From NCBI RefSeq assembly GCF_946222985.1, contig NZ_CAMIFY010000041.1:1-25336 (forward strand): a DNA stretch of 25,336 bases. Direction: 5' to 3'. The stretch is from an uncultured Corynebacterium sp. GTDB taxonomy: Bacteria; Actinomycetota; Actinomycetes; Mycobacteriales; Mycobacteriaceae. A program made the translations under genes and the position numbers. The stretch's first letter is position 1, and the number at the start of each line of letters is the position of its first letter. The notes beneath the pieces were generated by a model, which was not told the origin of the DNA, did no database searches, and saw only the letters and a list, made by a program, of their open reading frames with translations. Of the stretch, positions 6,213 through 16,811 are shown one piece after another.

Positions 6213-7730
6213 GTGGGCCGCACCGTCGGGTGGATGTTGTCCGTTGCCGCGTTCGCCGTCGTGGTGTGCGTGATCGTGGTGGCGGGGGTTGCGGCGAACG
6301 CGAATCGGGTGACGGTGGCGGATGCGCCGCAGGTGCCGGCGGTGGAGTCGCCGTTGTTGCCGGTGGGGTTGGGAGGGGAGCTTGACGACGGGTCGGGCTC
6401 CGCGCCGTCGGAGGTTCCGGCGGATTTGAAGGCGCAGGTGGATGCCGTGATGTCCGGGGCCGCGGGGGATCCGGCGTTGGGCGAGTTGACGGCGGTGGTG
6501 TCGTCGGCGGCGACGGGGGAGACGTTGTGGGAGCAGGCGGCGGATGCGCCGTCGCGGCCGGCGTCGGCGATGAAGATCCTCACCGCGGCGGCGGCGTTGC
6601 TTCAGCTCGATCACGGCAAGACGGTGACGACCCGGGTGGTGCGGTATCCGGGCCAGGATGGCGTGGTGCTCGTCGGTGCCGGCGATCCGACGTTGAGCGT
6701 GGCCGGGGACGGGTGGTACCCGGGTGCGGCGTCGATGGCGGAGTTGGCCGGCGAGGTCCGGGCGACGTTGGGCGTGCCGGAGGGGGAGGCGACGCCGACG
6801 GTGCACGTCGACGTGGCGCTGTTTTCGGACATCTTCCATTCGACGTGGGATCGGTCGGGCATCGAGGCCGGCTACATCGCGCCGGTCGACCCGGTGATGG
6901 TCGACGGCGCGCGGCTGGCCCTGGACCGGGAAGACGCGCGCCGGACCCCGGAGCCGGCGAAGGGCGCCGGGCAGGCGCTGGCCGATGCGCTCGGTGCGTC
7001 GTCGGTCGACGTGCTCGCGCCCGCCGGTGGCGCACCCCGGGAGGCCGGGGCGGATGCCCGCGCCCGGTTCGGCGCCGACGGCGTCGAGCCCGAGGTGCTC
7101 GGCGAGGTCGAGTCGGCGCCGCTGGTCGCGCGGGTGCACCAGATGATGGTCCATTCCGACAACGTGCTGGCCGAGTCGCTGGCCCGCGAGGTCGCGATCT
7201 CGCGGGGTCTGACCCCCGATTTCGCGGGGGCGGCGCAGGCCGTCCGCGACACCCTGGCCGAGCACGGTCTGGCGCTGGACGGCCCGGGCTCGGGGTCGGG
7301 GGAGGCGGCGACGCTCGCCGATTCCAGCGGCCTGTCCGAGGACAATCGCATCTCGCCCGATCAGCTCGATAGCGTGCTCCTCGCGGCGGCCCGCGGCACG
7401 GGCAGCGCGTCGGACGCCGAGGACTCGACCGGTGACGACGAGGGGGCGACCGACGTGGCCGAGGCGCTGCGCCCGCTGCTCGACGACCTTCCCGTCGCCG
7501 GCGCTTCCGGCACCCTCGCCGGCCGCTACATCGGCACCGGCGCGGCCGACGGCGCGGGCTGGGTCCGGGCGAAGACGGGCACCCTCGACGGCACCTCCGC
7601 CCTGGCGGGCACGGTGACCACGCAGGGCGGCGACGTGCTGACCTTCGTCATGCTCTCCAACGACGCGGAGCTGCAACCCGCGCGTGCGGCGGCCGACGCG
7701 GCGGCCGCGGGATTGCACCGGATTTCCTGA
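6213..7730 (+). CDS. dacB: D-Ala-D-Ala carboxypeptidase/endopeptidase (PBP4 class)
   Basis: 505-residue S13-family penicillin-binding protein that trims or cleaves peptidoglycan cross-links outside the membrane. It starts with a signal or anchor segment (residues about 7-28) and an Ala/Pro/Gly-rich linker. The three active-site boxes are intact: S118-A-M-K121, S315-D-N317 and K454-T-G456. The large spacing between the first two boxes is the PBP4 insertion. GGAGGAG (6202-6208) decides for the GTG at 6213; the open frame extends further upstream into the ppa leader without support. An acidic patch (around EDSTGDDEGATD) replaces part of a loop before the last domain. It sits between ppa and tilS as in related genomes. 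Confidence 0.93.
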   Translation: MGRTVGWMLSVAAFAVVVCVIVVAGVAANANRVTVADAPQVPAVESPLLPVGLGGELDDGSGSAPSEVPADLKAQVDAVMSGAAGDPALGELTAVVSSAATGETLWEQAADAPSRPASAMKILTAAAALLQLDHGKTVTTRVVRYPGQDGVVLVGAGDPTLSVAGDGWYPGAASMAELAGEVRATLGVPEGEATPTVHVDVALFSDIFHSTWDRSGIEAGYIAPVDPVMVDGARLALDREDARRTPEPAKGAGQALADALGASSVDVLAPAGGAPREAGADARARFGADGVEPEVLGEVESAPLVARVHQMMVHSDNVLAESLAREVAISRGLTPDFAGAAQAVRDTLAEHGLALDGPGSGSGEAATLADSSGLSEDNRISPDQLDSVLLAAARGTGSASDAEDSTGDDEGATDVAEALRPLLDDLPVAGASGTLAGRYIGTGAADGAGWVRAKTGTLDGTSALAGTVTTQGGDVLTFVMLSNDAELQPARAAADAAAAGLHRIS

Positions 7731-7790
7731 TCGCCGACGGCACTCGGCGGGGCGGTCGATCCGTCGAAAAGCGATCAATGCCGAAACAAA

Positions 7791-7821
7791 TTGGTCTACC
7801 GTAACGGTCAACGCCGATAAC
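7791..7821 (+). promoter_or_regulatory. Possible promoter/operator of the amidase
   Basis: The 114-bp gap holds a small AT-richer patch: TTGGTC (7791-7796) as a -35-like element and GATAAC (7816-7821) as a weak -10 with a 19-bp spacer. An inverted repeat ACCGT-A-ACGGT (7798-7808) sits between them where a repressor could act. The spacing is not ideal, so this is tentative. Confidence 0.3.
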
Positions 7822-7844
7822 CCCGGAGAAGACCAGGAGTGCCC

Positions 7845-9125
7845 ATGGACGTCATCCAGCCGTTGACCCAACCCACCGCCCGGGACATCGCCGCGCGGGT
7901 GCGTTCGGGGACGATGACCCCGGAGGAGTCCGTGCGCGTGTCGCTCGACGCGATCGCCGCGATGGACGGGGCGGTCAACGCGTTCGTCGAGGTGTGGGCG
8001 GACCGGGCGATCCGCGACGCCCGCGACCTGGCGAAGCGGCCGGACCTGGGCGACCTGGGCCTGGCGGGCGTGCCGTTCGCGTTGAAGCAGAACACCGACC
8101 GGGGCAATCCGTTCGTCAAGCGGCTCGAGGCCGCCGGCGCGATCCCCGTCGGCACCACCGCCAACCCGCAGTTCTGCACGTGGGGGACGACCGACGTGCC
8201 GGGGCGCACCGTGCGCAATCCCATCCGCCCGGGCCGCACGCCCGGCGGGTCCTCCGGTGGCGCGGCCGCCGCCGTCGCCGCGGGCATGGTGCCCTTCGCG
8301 CAGGGCAACGACGGCATGGGCTCGCTGCGCATCCCGGCGGCGGCCTGCAACCTGTCGACCATCAAGGCCACGCCGGGCATCATGCCGGGCCGGGTCGGCG
8401 GCAACGACTGGTACGGCATGTCCGTCCAGGGCGTCATCGCGCAGGACAACGACGACCTGACGCTGCTGATGCGCGAGATCACCCTCGGCCACGTCGACGC
8501 GGTCGATGCGCCGCTGCCGGAGCGGTTCGGCGCGGTGCTCGACCTGTCGTCGCCGGTGGCCGGCTTCGGTGCCACCCGGGAGTGGGCCGGTGCGGCGCGG
8601 ATGGCCGCCAAGACGCTCGCCGACGCGGACCTGCCGGTGCGCGAGGCCAAGGCCCCGTACCCGCTCAACCCGCTGCCGATGCTGGCGCGGTGGACGGCCA
8701 GCGTCGCCAACGAGCTGCGCGACCAGGGGCTGCCCGATCACCTGGAGTGGCGCAATCGCGTCCACGCCCGCATCGGCCGGTCGCTGCGGTGGTCGATCAA
8801 GGACCGCCAGGTGCTGCGCGCCCGGGCGAAGATGGAGAAGTTCCTCGCCGGCGACAACGTCCTGATCACCCCGGCGCTGGCCACCGAGCCGCCGTCGGAC
8901 GGGCCGTGGAACTCGCGGCCGTGGTCGGCGAACCTCGTGTCGAACCTGCGCTACGCCCCCTACGTGTCGGTGTGGAATCTGCTGGGCTTCCCGGCGGGCG
9001 TGGTCGTCGAGCCGGTCACGGGCGTGCCGGTGCAGGTCGTCGCCCGCATGACGCAGGAGCGGGTGCTGCTCACCGCGATGGACCGCATCGCCGCCGGTGG
9101 CGTCCGCGGCTCCGGTCGCTCCTGA
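7845..9125 (+). CDS. Amidase-signature family hydrolase, shortened near the catalytic Lys
   Basis: 426-residue member of the amidase signature family (C-N hydrolases including GatA, FAAH and NylA); substrate unknown. The Lys-cisSer-Ser triad is visible as K81 (GVPFALK), S136 (GRTPGGSSGG) and S160 (GMGSLRIP). The two serines are 24 apart as in the family, but K81 to S136 is 55 residues where FAAH and GatA have 75, so about 20 residues of the loop after the lysine are missing. GNDGMGSLR replaces the usual GTDTGGSIR. AGGAG 5 nt upstream fixes the ATG at 7845. It is probably not GatA, because gatC and gatB are absent. It lies where mycobacteria carry a different gene between dacB and tilS. Confidence 0.85.
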   Translation: MDVIQPLTQPTARDIAARVRSGTMTPEESVRVSLDAIAAMDGAVNAFVEVWADRAIRDARDLAKRPDLGDLGLAGVPFALKQNTDRGNPFVKRLEAAGAIPVGTTANPQFCTWGTTDVPGRTVRNPIRPGRTPGGSSGGAAAAVAAGMVPFAQGNDGMGSLRIPAAACNLSTIKATPGIMPGRVGGNDWYGMSVQGVIAQDNDDLTLLMREITLGHVDAVDAPLPERFGAVLDLSSPVAGFGATREWAGAARMAAKTLADADLPVREAKAPYPLNPLPMLARWTASVANELRDQGLPDHLEWRNRVHARIGRSLRWSIKDRQVLRARAKMEKFLAGDNVLITPALATEPPSDGPWNSRPWSANLVSNLRYAPYVSVWNLLGFPAGVVVEPVTGVPVQVVARMTQERVLLTAMDRIAAGGVRGSGRS

Positions 9126-9136
9126 CGCGGGGGCGG

Positions 9137-9149
9137 TAGCCTGTCCCGC
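9137..9149 (+). promoter_or_regulatory. Leaderless promoter of tilS
   Basis: TAGCCT (9137-9142) is a TAnnnT -10 followed by exactly 7 nt and then the ATG at 9150. No Shine-Dalgarno precedes the start, as expected for a leaderless transcript. No good -35 is seen. The promoter lies within the 24-bp gap after the amidase. Confidence 0.6.
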
Positions 9150-10307
9150 ATGACCGGGACCCCTTTTTGGCCGCGCCGCAGTCCCGCGTTCCTGCGGGCG
9201 CGCCGGGCCGTGCGGGGAATGCTTGACGACGTTCACGCCCACCCCGGGCGGCCGGCGACATCGAATGAACCCGGTGTAGTCGTCGGTTTGTCCGGCGGGG
9301 CGGATTCGTTGGCGTTGACGGCGGCGTGCGCGGCGGAGGCGGGATCGGTCCATGCCGTCGTCGTCGATCACGGATTGCAGGACGGATCCGCTCAGGTCGC
9401 CGACCGTGCCGCTGCCACCGCCCGCTCGTTCGGCGCGACCGCCGAAGTCGTGCGCGTGACGGTGCCGGGCGGTGACGGTGACGGTGTCGCGACAGGTTCC
9501 GTCGGGGGACCGGAGGCCGCCGCGCGCACGGTCCGCCATGAGGCGCTGCACCGGGTGGCCCGCGATCTCGGACGACCGTTGCTGCTGGCCCACACCCTCG
9601 ACGACCAGGCCGAGACCGTGCTGCTGGGTCTGGCCCGCGGAGCCGGGCCCGCCGCGCTGTCCGGCATGGCCGCCGACCGCACGTGGGACGACGGCGTTCG
9701 GGTGCTCCGGCCCTTCCTCCGCTCCGGCGCGTCGAACCCCGACGGCCCGCTGCGCCGCGCCGACACCGTCGCCGCCTGCGCCGAACTCGGCGTCGAGGCC
9801 TGGCACGACCCGCACAACGACGACCCCCGCTACGCCCGCGTGCGGGTGCGCGCCACCGCACTGCCGCTGCTCGAGGAACTGCTCGGCCCCGGCGTGGCGG
9901 AAAACCTCGTCCGCACCGCCGACCTCGTGCGCGCCGATGCCGACGCCCTCGACGCCTGGGCCGGCGAAGCGGGCGGAGGCGGGGACGAGCTGGCGGCCGA
10001 CGACGTCGCAAAGTTCCCGGAGGCCGTGCGCACCCGAGTGCTCAAAAACTGGGCCGAAGCCAACGGCGCCGGCGCCCTGACCACCGCCCACGTCCGCGCA
10101 CTCGACGCACTGCTGGCCCGACGCCGCGGCCACGGACCCGTCGCCCTGCCCTCCGCGCACACCCCGGCCCACCCCGGGGATAGGTTGGTCGCGTACAGAA
10201 AAGGTGGCACTCTGGCAGTGTCCCGGGGTTTTACCGGCGACGCCGCGACCGCGCGGCGAACCCGCAGTGAACCCGGGCCGCGAACCCAGGCAGTTGAACC
10301 GCAGTGA
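9150..10307 (+). CDS. tilS: tRNA(Ile)-lysidine synthase
   Basis: 385-residue N-type ATP pyrophosphatase that converts C34 of the CAU-anticodon tRNA-Ile to lysidine so that it reads AUA. The PP-loop SGGADS is at 48-53. Family features follow: HTLDDQAETVLLGLARGAG, and LGVEAWHDPHNDDPRYARVRVR, which carries the tRNA-recognition stretch. The C-terminal tail after VALPSAHTP is Arg/Pro-rich and not recognisable. The start is set by the leaderless promoter. It is essential in most bacteria and its place before hpt is conserved in this order. Confidence 0.93.
   Translation: MTGTPFWPRRSPAFLRARRAVRGMLDDVHAHPGRPATSNEPGVVVGLSGGADSLALTAACAAEAGSVHAVVVDHGLQDGSAQVADRAAATARSFGATAEVVRVTVPGGDGDGVATGSVGGPEAAARTVRHEALHRVARDLGRPLLLAHTLDDQAETVLLGLARGAGPAALSGMAADRTWDDGVRVLRPFLRSGASNPDGPLRRADTVAACAELGVEAWHDPHNDDPRYARVRVRATALPLLEELLGPGVAENLVRTADLVRADADALDAWAGEAGGGGDELAADDVAKFPEAVRTRVLKNWAEANGAGALTTAHVRALDALLARRRGHGPVALPSAHTPAHPGDRLVAYRKGGTLAVSRGFTGDAATARRTRSEPGPRTQAVEPQ
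10181..10186 (+). promoter_or_regulatory. Candidate -10 for hpt
   Basis: TAGGTT within the 3' end of tilS fits TAnnnT in an AT-richer patch and would give a leader of about 160 nt to hpt. The leader contains a 13-nt direct repeat (CCGCAGTGAACCC, about 10262 and 10300). No -35 is evident and this could be chance. Confidence 0.22.
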
Positions 10308-10352
10308 ACCCAGGCACGAACCGCCGGCGCGCCCGCGCGGAAAGGACGACCC

Positions 10353-10937
10353 ATGCATGACGTCAAGGACTTCAACGTTCCGGACAACCCGTACGGGGCC
10401 GATGTCGAGGCCATCCTCATCTCCGAAGACGAGCTGCGCGCGCGCATCGCGGAAATGGCGGCCCGCGTCAACGAACGCCACGCCGACGCCGACGAGGACC
10501 TGATCCTCGTCGGCGTGCTCAAGGGCGCCGTGTTCTTCATGACCGACTTCGCCCGCCAGCTCGCCTGCCCGACGCAGATGGAGTTCATGGCGGTGTCGTC
10601 CTACGGCAACTCGACGTCGTCGTCCGGCGTCGTGCGCATCCTCAAGGACCTCGACCGCGACATCGAGGGCCGCGACGTCATCATCCTCGAAGACGTCATC
10701 GACTCCGGCCTGACGCTGTCGTGGCTGATGAAGAACCTGCGCAACCGCAACCCGCGGTCGCTGGAGGTCATCACCCTGCTGCGCAAGCCCGACGCGCTGA
10801 CCACCAAGCTCGACATCGCCGACATCGGCTTCGACATCCCCAACGAATTCGTCATCGGCTACGGCCTGGACTACGCCGAGCGCTACCGCGACCTGCCCTA
10901 CGTCGGCACGCTGCACCCGCGCGTCTACCAGAGCTGA
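10353..10937 (+). CDS. hpt: Hypoxanthine phosphoribosyltransferase
   Basis: 194-residue purine salvage enzyme that makes IMP (and GMP) from hypoxanthine or guanine and PRPP. The PRPP loop VIILEDVIDSGLTLSWL is intact, as are LILVGVLKGAVFFMTDFARQL and the C-terminal GYGLDYAERYRDLPYVG, all typical of bacterial HPRT. AAAGGA (10341-10346) supports the ATG at 10353. It sits between tilS and ftsH, the conserved order in corynebacteria and many other Gram-positives. Confidence 0.96.
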   Translation: MHDVKDFNVPDNPYGADVEAILISEDELRARIAEMAARVNERHADADEDLILVGVLKGAVFFMTDFARQLACPTQMEFMAVSSYGNSTSSSGVVRILKDLDRDIEGRDVIILEDVIDSGLTLSWLMKNLRNRNPRSLEVITLLRKPDALTTKLDIADIGFDIPNEFVIGYGLDYAERYRDLPYVGTLHPRVYQS

Positions 10938-11036
10938 CCGCGCGCCCCGACAAACCCGGACAATCCCGGGCCCACACCGGGTCTTCCCCGCACTCTCCCC
11001 GAGCCCTCCCCGAGAAAGCCAAGGCCAAGCCCCTCC

Positions 11037-13738
<2,702 letters not shown>

Positions 13739-13742
<4 letters not shown>

Positions 13743-14374
13743 ACTACGACCATCGCGACGACGAAGTCCACCCGGACATCGCCGCCGACCACGCCGACGA
13801 CGAGGGCACCTTCGACATGCCCCGCGCCGAAGCGGCCGTCCGCGAGCTGCTCCTGGCCGTCGGTGAAGACCCCGAGCGCGAGGGCCTGCGCGAGACGCCC
13901 GCCCGCGTCGCCCGGGCCTACCGCGAAGTCTTCGCCGGCCTGCACGTCGATCCGACGCAGGTGCTCGACAAGACCTTCGACGAGGGCCACCAGGAACTGG
14001 TGCTGGTCAAGGACATCCCGATCTACTCGACCTGCGAGCATCATCTCGTGCCGTTCTTCGGCAAGGCCCACATCGGCTACATCCCCGGCCCGGAGGGGCA
14101 GGTGACGGGATTGTCGAAGTTGGCGCGCCTGGTGGATCTCTACGCCAAGCGCCCGCAGGTGCAGGAACGTCTGACGGGGCAGGTCGCCGACGCGCTCGTC
14201 GACAAGCTCCGTCCCACCTCGGCCATCGTCGTCATCGAATGCGAGCACCTGTGCATGGCCATGCGCGGCATCCGCAAGCCCGGGGCGACGACGATCACGT
14301 CCGCGGTGCGCGGCGGTTTCAAGTCCGACGCCCGTTCGCGCGCGGAAGCGATGTCCCTGATCAGGGGGCGGTGA
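13739..14374 (+). CDS. folE: GTP cyclohydrolase I
   Basis: 211-residue enzyme that opens GTP to 7,8-dihydroneopterin triphosphate, the first step of folate synthesis. Zinc ligands match the family: C99 and H102 in CEHH, and C172 in CEHLCMAMRG. IYSTCEHHLVPFFGKAHIGYIP and GLSKLARLVDLYAKRPQVQERLT are typical. The first 20 or so residues (DDEVHPDIAADHADDEG) are acidic and poorly conserved. The ATG overlaps the ftsH stop (ATGA), so it is translationally coupled in the ftsH-fol operon. Confidence 0.96.
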
Positions 14375-15336
14375 CCGAGATGCTTTCCGACGGCCACGCC
14401 ACCGATCACGCCTCGTCCACCGCCCCGGTGCCCCTGCCGCGCCGCGACCGGTGCCTGGTGATGGGCATCGTCAACGTCACCGAGGACAGCTTCTCCGACG
14501 GCGGCCGCTGGGCCGACCCGGAGGTCGCCGTCGCCCACGCGCGCCGGTTGCTCGCCGACGGCGCCGACATCATCGACGTCGGCGGTGAATCGACCCGCCC
14601 GGGCGCGGTGCGCGTCGCGGCGGAGGAGGAACTCGCCCGCGTCACGCCCGTGGTGCGGGCGCTGGCCACCGAGGGCATCCCCGTCAGCGTCGACACGATG
14701 CGCGCGGTCGTCGCCGAGGCGTCGATCGGGGCGGGCGCGGCGTTGATCAACGACGTCTCCGGTGGCCTGGCCGACCCGCGGATGCTCGACGTCTGCGCCG
14801 CCGGCGAGGTCCCGGTGTGCCTCATGCACTGGCGCACCGACCGGTTCGGCTCCGCCTCGGGGCGCGCCGAGCCGTCGCCCGAGGGCATCGTCGCCGAGGT
14901 CCGCGCGCACCTGCTGTCGCTGGCCGAGCGCGCCCGGGCCGCCGGCATCCCCGACGAACACGTCATCCTCGACCCGGGCCTGGGCTTCGCCAAGAACGCC
15001 GACGACAACTGGGCGCTGCTCCACGCGCTGCCCGAATTCGTCGCCGACGGCTTCCCGGTTCTCGTCGGTGCCAGCCGCAAGCGGTTCACGGCCACCGTCG
15101 TCGACGGCACGCCGCGCCCGCCGCGCGAGGCCGACGACGCCACCGCCGCGATCTCCGCGCTGTCGGCCGCCGCCGGCGCCTGGGCCGTGCGCGTCCACGA
15201 GGTCGCCGCCAGCCGCGACGCCGTCCACGTCGCCGCGGCCTGGAACCGCGGCGCCGCCCCGACCGGAGTCACCGCCGACGGTGATTACCCCGCCGGCGGC
15301 GGCAACCGCCCGATGGGCGAAGGCGGGGGAGCGTGA
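14371..15336 (+). CDS. folP: Dihydropteroate synthase
   Basis: 321-residue sulfonamide-target enzyme that joins p-aminobenzoate to dihydropterin pyrophosphate. Motifs in order: LVMGIVNVTEDSFSDGG (pterin side; the usual P is E here), DIIDVGGESTRPGA, PVSVDTMRA, LINDVSGG, ILDPGLGFAKN and LVGASRKRF. The GTG at 14371 overlaps the folE stop (GTGA). The ATG at 14380, three codons later, is an alternative start with GGGGG at a better distance. The Gly-rich end after WNRGAAPTG is not part of the conserved barrel. FolP, FolB, FolK and FolE are all in this operon. Confidence 0.95.
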   Translation: MTEMLSDGHATDHASSTAPVPLPRRDRCLVMGIVNVTEDSFSDGGRWADPEVAVAHARRLLADGADIIDVGGESTRPGAVRVAAEEELARVTPVVRALATEGIPVSVDTMRAVVAEASIGAGAALINDVSGGLADPRMLDVCAAGEVPVCLMHWRTDRFGSASGRAEPSPEGIVAEVRAHLLSLAERARAAGIPDEHVILDPGLGFAKNADDNWALLHALPEFVADGFPVLVGASRKRFTATVVDGTPRPPREADDATAAISALSAAAGAWAVRVHEVAASRDAVHVAAAWNRGAAPTGVTADGDYPAGGGNRPMGEGGGA

Positions 15337-15337
15337 C

Positions 15338-15751
15338 ATGGCCGATCGCATCGCACTGACCGGATTGGCCGTCCGCGGCAACCACGGCGTCTTCGACCAC
15401 GAAAAGCGCGACGGGCAGGACTTCTCCTGCGACGTCACCCTGTGGCTGGACTTCGCCGCCGCCGCGGCGACCGACGATCTCGCCGAGACCGTCGACTACG
15501 GCGCGGTGGCGCAGACCGCCCACGACATCATCGCCGGGCCGCCGCGCGACCTCATCGAGACCGTGGCCGTAGAGATCGCCGAAGCGCTGCTCGACGGCGA
15601 CGACCGCGAACTGCTCCACGCCGTCGAGGTGACCATCCACAAGCCGCAGGCGCCGATTCCCCTGGAATTCGGCGACGTCGCCGTCACCGCGCGGCGCTCC
15701 CGCAAGACCCGTGCCGCGCGTCGCGACGGTGCCGGGGGAGGCCCGCGATGA
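15338..15751 (+). CDS. folB: Dihydroneopterin aldolase
   Basis: 137-residue enzyme that cleaves dihydroneopterin to 6-hydroxymethyl-dihydropterin and glycolaldehyde. Recognised by IALTGLAVRGNHGVFDHEKRDGQDF (with the family's GxxxxHGVxxxE pattern), ETVDYGAV, LIETVAVEIAEALL and the VEVTIHKPQAPIPLEFGDVAVT end. The ATG at 15338 is 1 nt after the folP stop, with GGGGGAG just before it. A basic tail (ARRSRKTRAARRDG) of about 20 residues follows the conserved fold. The stop overlaps folK by ATGA. Confidence 0.95.
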   Translation: MADRIALTGLAVRGNHGVFDHEKRDGQDFSCDVTLWLDFAAAAATDDLAETVDYGAVAQTAHDIIAGPPRDLIETVAVEIAEALLDGDDRELLHAVEVTIHKPQAPIPLEFGDVAVTARRSRKTRAARRDGAGGGPR

Positions 15752-16290
15752 TTCGCGCGGTGCTGTCGATCGGCGCCAACCTCGGCGACGCCCGGGCGGC
15801 GCTGCGCGACGTCGCCGAGGCCTTCGCCGACGTCACCGTCGCCCGCTCCGACGTCTTCGCCACCCCGCCGTGGGGCGGCGTCGAACAGGGCGATTTCCTC
15901 AATGCGATCCTCGTCGTCGAAACGGATGCGACGCCGATGGAACTGCTCCGCGCGGGTCAAGCCCTGGAAAACGCCGCCGGCCGCGTCCGCGAGGTCCGCT
16001 GGGGGCCGCGGACCCTCGACGTCGACGTCGTGCAGGTCATCGAGCTTGACGACGCCCCCGATTCGGCCACCGTGTCGACGCCGTCGGCGGCCCGGGAGAT
16101 CACGTCCGATGATCCGGTCCTGACGCTGCCGCACCCCTTCGCCCACCAGCGCGCCTTCGTGCTCGTGCCCTGGCTCGACGCCGACGCCGACGCGGAGCTG
16201 CAGGGGGAGTCGGTGGCCGATCTCGTCGCAATGCTCGACGACGACGAGGTCGCCGCCGTGCGCCGCGACGCGGGAGGGTGGGGCGCGTGA
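15748..16290 (+). CDS. folK: 6-hydroxymethyl-dihydropterin pyrophosphokinase
   Basis: 180-residue kinase that activates the pterin with pyrophosphate from ATP for FolP. Motifs: AVLSIGANLGDARAALRDV, FATPPWGGVEQGDFLNAILVVET, GRVREVRWGPRTLDVDVV (metal-binding D-x-D) and LTLPHPFAHQRAFVLVPW. The stretch between the DVDVV motif and LTLPHP is longer than in E. coli, as in mycobacterial FolK. The ATG overlaps folB (ATGA) and the stop overlaps the next gene (GTGA), with GGGGGAG before the start. Confidence 0.96.
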   Translation: MIRAVLSIGANLGDARAALRDVAEAFADVTVARSDVFATPPWGGVEQGDFLNAILVVETDATPMELLRAGQALENAAGRVREVRWGPRTLDVDVVQVIELDDAPDSATVSTPSAAREITSDDPVLTLPHPFAHQRAFVLVPWLDADADAELQGESVADLVAMLDDDEVAAVRRDAGGWGA

Positions 16291-16811
16291 ACCCGAACAA
16301 CCGGATGCAACCGACGTCGGTGCTCTCGCTCGTCGTCGCCGCGGTGGTCCTCGCCGTGGCGGGCTACCTGCTCTACGGGCGCTTCTACGGCACAATCGGC
16401 GCTCGCAGCTGGTGGGACCTGCTGTTTCCCTGGGTGCTCACGGTCGTCTGCGTCGGCGGCGCCCGGTGGATCCGCGCCGCGCTCGACGACGATCGCGTCG
16501 GCCAGGACTCCAGCCAGGTCCAACCGCTGACCGTGGCGCGCTGGCTGGTCGTCGGCACCGCCTCGGCGTGGCTCGGCGCACTGCTGGTCGGCCTCTACGC
16601 CGGCGCCCTGATCTGGGCCGTGCCACGCTGGGGCGAGCTCGCCGCGGCCGCCGACGACGGGCCCGTCCTCGCCGTCGGAGCGGTCACCGGAGCGGCCCTC
16701 GCCGCGGCCGGGCTGTGGCTCGAACGCTCCTGCCAGGTTCCCCCGGATGACGATCCTCCCGCCGCGTCGGGCGGGGAACCCGTGCCACCGTCGGTAGGCT
16801 GGGGCACATGA
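16287..16811 (+). CDS. DUF3180-type membrane protein
   Basis: 174-residue conserved protein of unknown function, in the place of mycobacterial Rv3605c directly after folK. Four hydrophobic segments are visible (about residues 10-27, 40-57, 82-108 with WLVVGTASAWLGALLVGLYAGAL, and 122-142), followed by a Pro/Gly-rich tail. The GTG at 16287 overlaps the folK stop and is preceded by GGAGGG 8 nt upstream. The last codons contain the -10 element of the next gene. Conserved linkage to folate and pantothenate genes is the only functional hint. Confidence 0.8.
   Translation: MNPNNRMQPTSVLSLVVAAVVLAVAGYLLYGRFYGTIGARSWWDLLFPWVLTVVCVGGARWIRAALDDDRVGQDSSQVQPLTVARWLVVGTASAWLGALLVGLYAGALIWAVPRWGELAAAADDGPVLAVGAVTGAALAAAGLWLERSCQVPPDDDPPAASGGEPVPPSVGWGT
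16795..16807 (+). promoter_or_regulatory. Leaderless promoter of the DUF6779-type gene
   Basis: TAGGCT (16795-16800) followed by 7 nt and the ATG at 16808. It lies inside the 3' end of the DUF3180 gene. No Shine-Dalgarno is present, so the downstream gene can be started either from this leaderless transcript or by coupling through the ATGA overlap. Confidence 0.55.

Noticed and set aside
7732..7749. Terminator after dacB
   Set aside because: Only a 6-bp stem (CGCCGA/TCGGCG) and no T-run follows.
10954..10982. Terminator between hpt and ftsH
   Set aside because: ACCCGG/CCGGGT gives a 6-bp stem with a long loop and no T-run; the genes may be co-transcribed.
15960..16130. Insertion in FolK before LTLPHP
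   Set aside because: A longer stretch here is also found in mycobacterial FolK, so it is a lineage trait rather than an anomaly.
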